DNA from: Coriobacteriia bacterium
Lineage (GTDB): Bacteria; Actinomycetota; Coriobacteriia; WRKU01
Assembly (NCBI GenBank): GCA_009784095.1
Contig: WRDL01000084.1
Coordinates: 1-6,440, forward strand
Length of the DNA: 6,440 bases
Direction: 5' to 3'
Shown one piece after another: positions 5,778 to 6,440 of the stretch (position 1 is its first letter; each line of letters starts with the position of its first letter). Position numbers and translations under genes: made by a program. A model generated the notes under the pieces. It saw only the letters and a list, made by a program, of their open reading frames with translations. It was not told the origin of the DNA and ran no database searches.

Positions 5778-6440
5778 AATCCGTCTGGCGATGGTAATCC
5801 ATCAATGAACTTTTGCCAAGGATTCTCTACAAAGCTTTCCCCATAATCATAGCCATTAATAATATTAAGGAGACCAAATCCAGCTACACCTGCACCACCA
5901 ATCATATATGCTCCACCTCCAAATACATCACCTTGAGCTTTTTGCACATACCCCTGCCCAAGAATGAATACACCTTCTCCTACCTGGTTGATACCACCAC
6001 CAACGGTACCCCAATTTGGACCAGGTGACATACAGCTTCTACAAGTGCAATTTGAGACATTTTTGCTTGATTGATAGTATGATGGTGCACCTTCACGGGA
6101 CACTTGGAATGATGTCACATCAGCACGCATTTGGCTAATTGATGCTTTTGCTGTGGCAATTAGTCCAGTATTGGTGGCAGTGCCGCCCTTGTTTATGGCC
6201 GATGAACTGATGTACCCACCAGCCGAGACATAACAATTACAAATAGTGCAGTAATGTCCCTGCGGTTGCTGCACAAGAGTATAACTGTGCGCTGCGGTGT
6301 GGTTGGACCAACCCGACCACGAAGAGTATCCATATTGGTAATAGTTCACTGAGTAATAGTCTCCCCGATCGATCATTTGTACATCAACCCAGCACGTCGC
6401 CGGGGTATATGGTGATCGTGATTGTCTCATTATGCCAAAA
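5774..6440 (-). CDS. C-terminal part of a Cys/His- and Gly-rich probable secreted or surface protein (5' end outside window)
   Basis: No family is recognised. The frame stays open to the window edge, and the first Met (6430) has no ribosome site, so the N-terminus lies outside. Numbered from that Met, residues 22-45 are rich in Tyr, Ser, Trp and Gly, as in exported proteins. His48, His59, Cys61, Cys64 and Cys66 form HxxxxxxxxxxHxCxxCxC, followed later by Cys128, Cys130 and Cys133 (CxCxxC). These could bind metal or form disulfides. Residues about 143-192 are Gly-rich and hydrophobic (GGGAYMIGGAGVAGFGLL) and might insert in a membrane. The end, ENPWQKFIDGLPSPDGL, is polar. The TGA overlaps the next start by 4 bases. 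A toxin or adhesin C-terminus would fit the layout, but nothing catalytic is seen. Confidence 0.6.
   Translation of the reverse strand, partial: FGIMRQSRSPYTPATCWVDVQMIDRGDYYSVNYYQYGYSSWSGWSNHTAAHSYTLVQQPQGHYCTICNCYVSAGGYISSSAINKGGTATNTGLIATAKASISQMRADVTSFQVSREGAPSYYQSSKNVSNCTCRSCMSPGPNWGTVGGGINQVGEGVFILGQGYVQKAQGDVFGGGAYMIGGAGVAGFGLLNIINGYDYGESFVENPWQKFIDGLPSPDGL

Noticed and set aside
1..6440. CRISPR array, tRNA or rRNA gene
   Set aside because: No regularly spaced repeats, cloverleaf or conserved rRNA stretch was seen on either strand.

Overview
The window reads as a piece of bacterial chromosome with a biosynthetic block on the left and an AT-richer accessory block on the right. Strong purine-rich ribosome binding sites, a DUF5808-type membrane protein, and an acetyl-type MetA paired with MetY suggest a Gram-positive bacterium of moderate GC. 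My best guess is an actinobacterium of the class Coriobacteriia, but this is inference and a Firmicute is not excluded. Hand-counted samples give 35/60 G+C at 1861-1920 inside cysK and 23/60 at 4861-4920 inside the right-hand cassette.

Left part, about 1-3800. The 3' end of a rightward membrane-protein gene (DUF5808) converges, with a 3-base gap, on a leftward operon metY - cysK - metA (3652 down to 444). The three enzymes form a compact sulfide-assimilation unit. MetA activates homoserine, and its residue 111 is Glu, which predicts acetyl rather than succinyl transfer. MetY turns O-acetylhomoserine plus sulfide into homocysteine. CysK turns O-acetylserine plus sulfide into cysteine. Each gene has a clear Shine-Dalgarno site, and metA starts 3 bases after the cysK stop. 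A promoter-like pair and a leader of about 110 bases with several inverted repeats precede metY.

Middle, about 3900-4500. There is no intact gene here. The plus strand carries debris of an IS3-family transposase: a degraded second-aspartate motif (GLLIHT) and the typical C-terminal motif (NMSPVEFEK) in one open frame, with the stretch between them missing. A second diverged copy of the C-terminal segment (TPVEYEK) follows. The two copies sit in a diverged direct repeat of roughly 120-180 bases, and the second copy is flanked by a 19-base perfect inverted repeat.

Right part, about 4509-6440. Four tightly packed leftward genes form one operon: the 3' portion of a Cys/His- and Gly-rich probable surface or secreted protein (open to the window edge), two small three-helix membrane proteins, and an exported protein of about 210 residues. 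None is recognised as a known family. Overlaps of 4 and 8 bases, a 20-base gap and low GC mark them as one horizontally mobile-looking cassette beside the IS debris. A secreted effector with membrane-bound protection or export partners is a reasonable hypothesis, but the sequence alone does not prove it.
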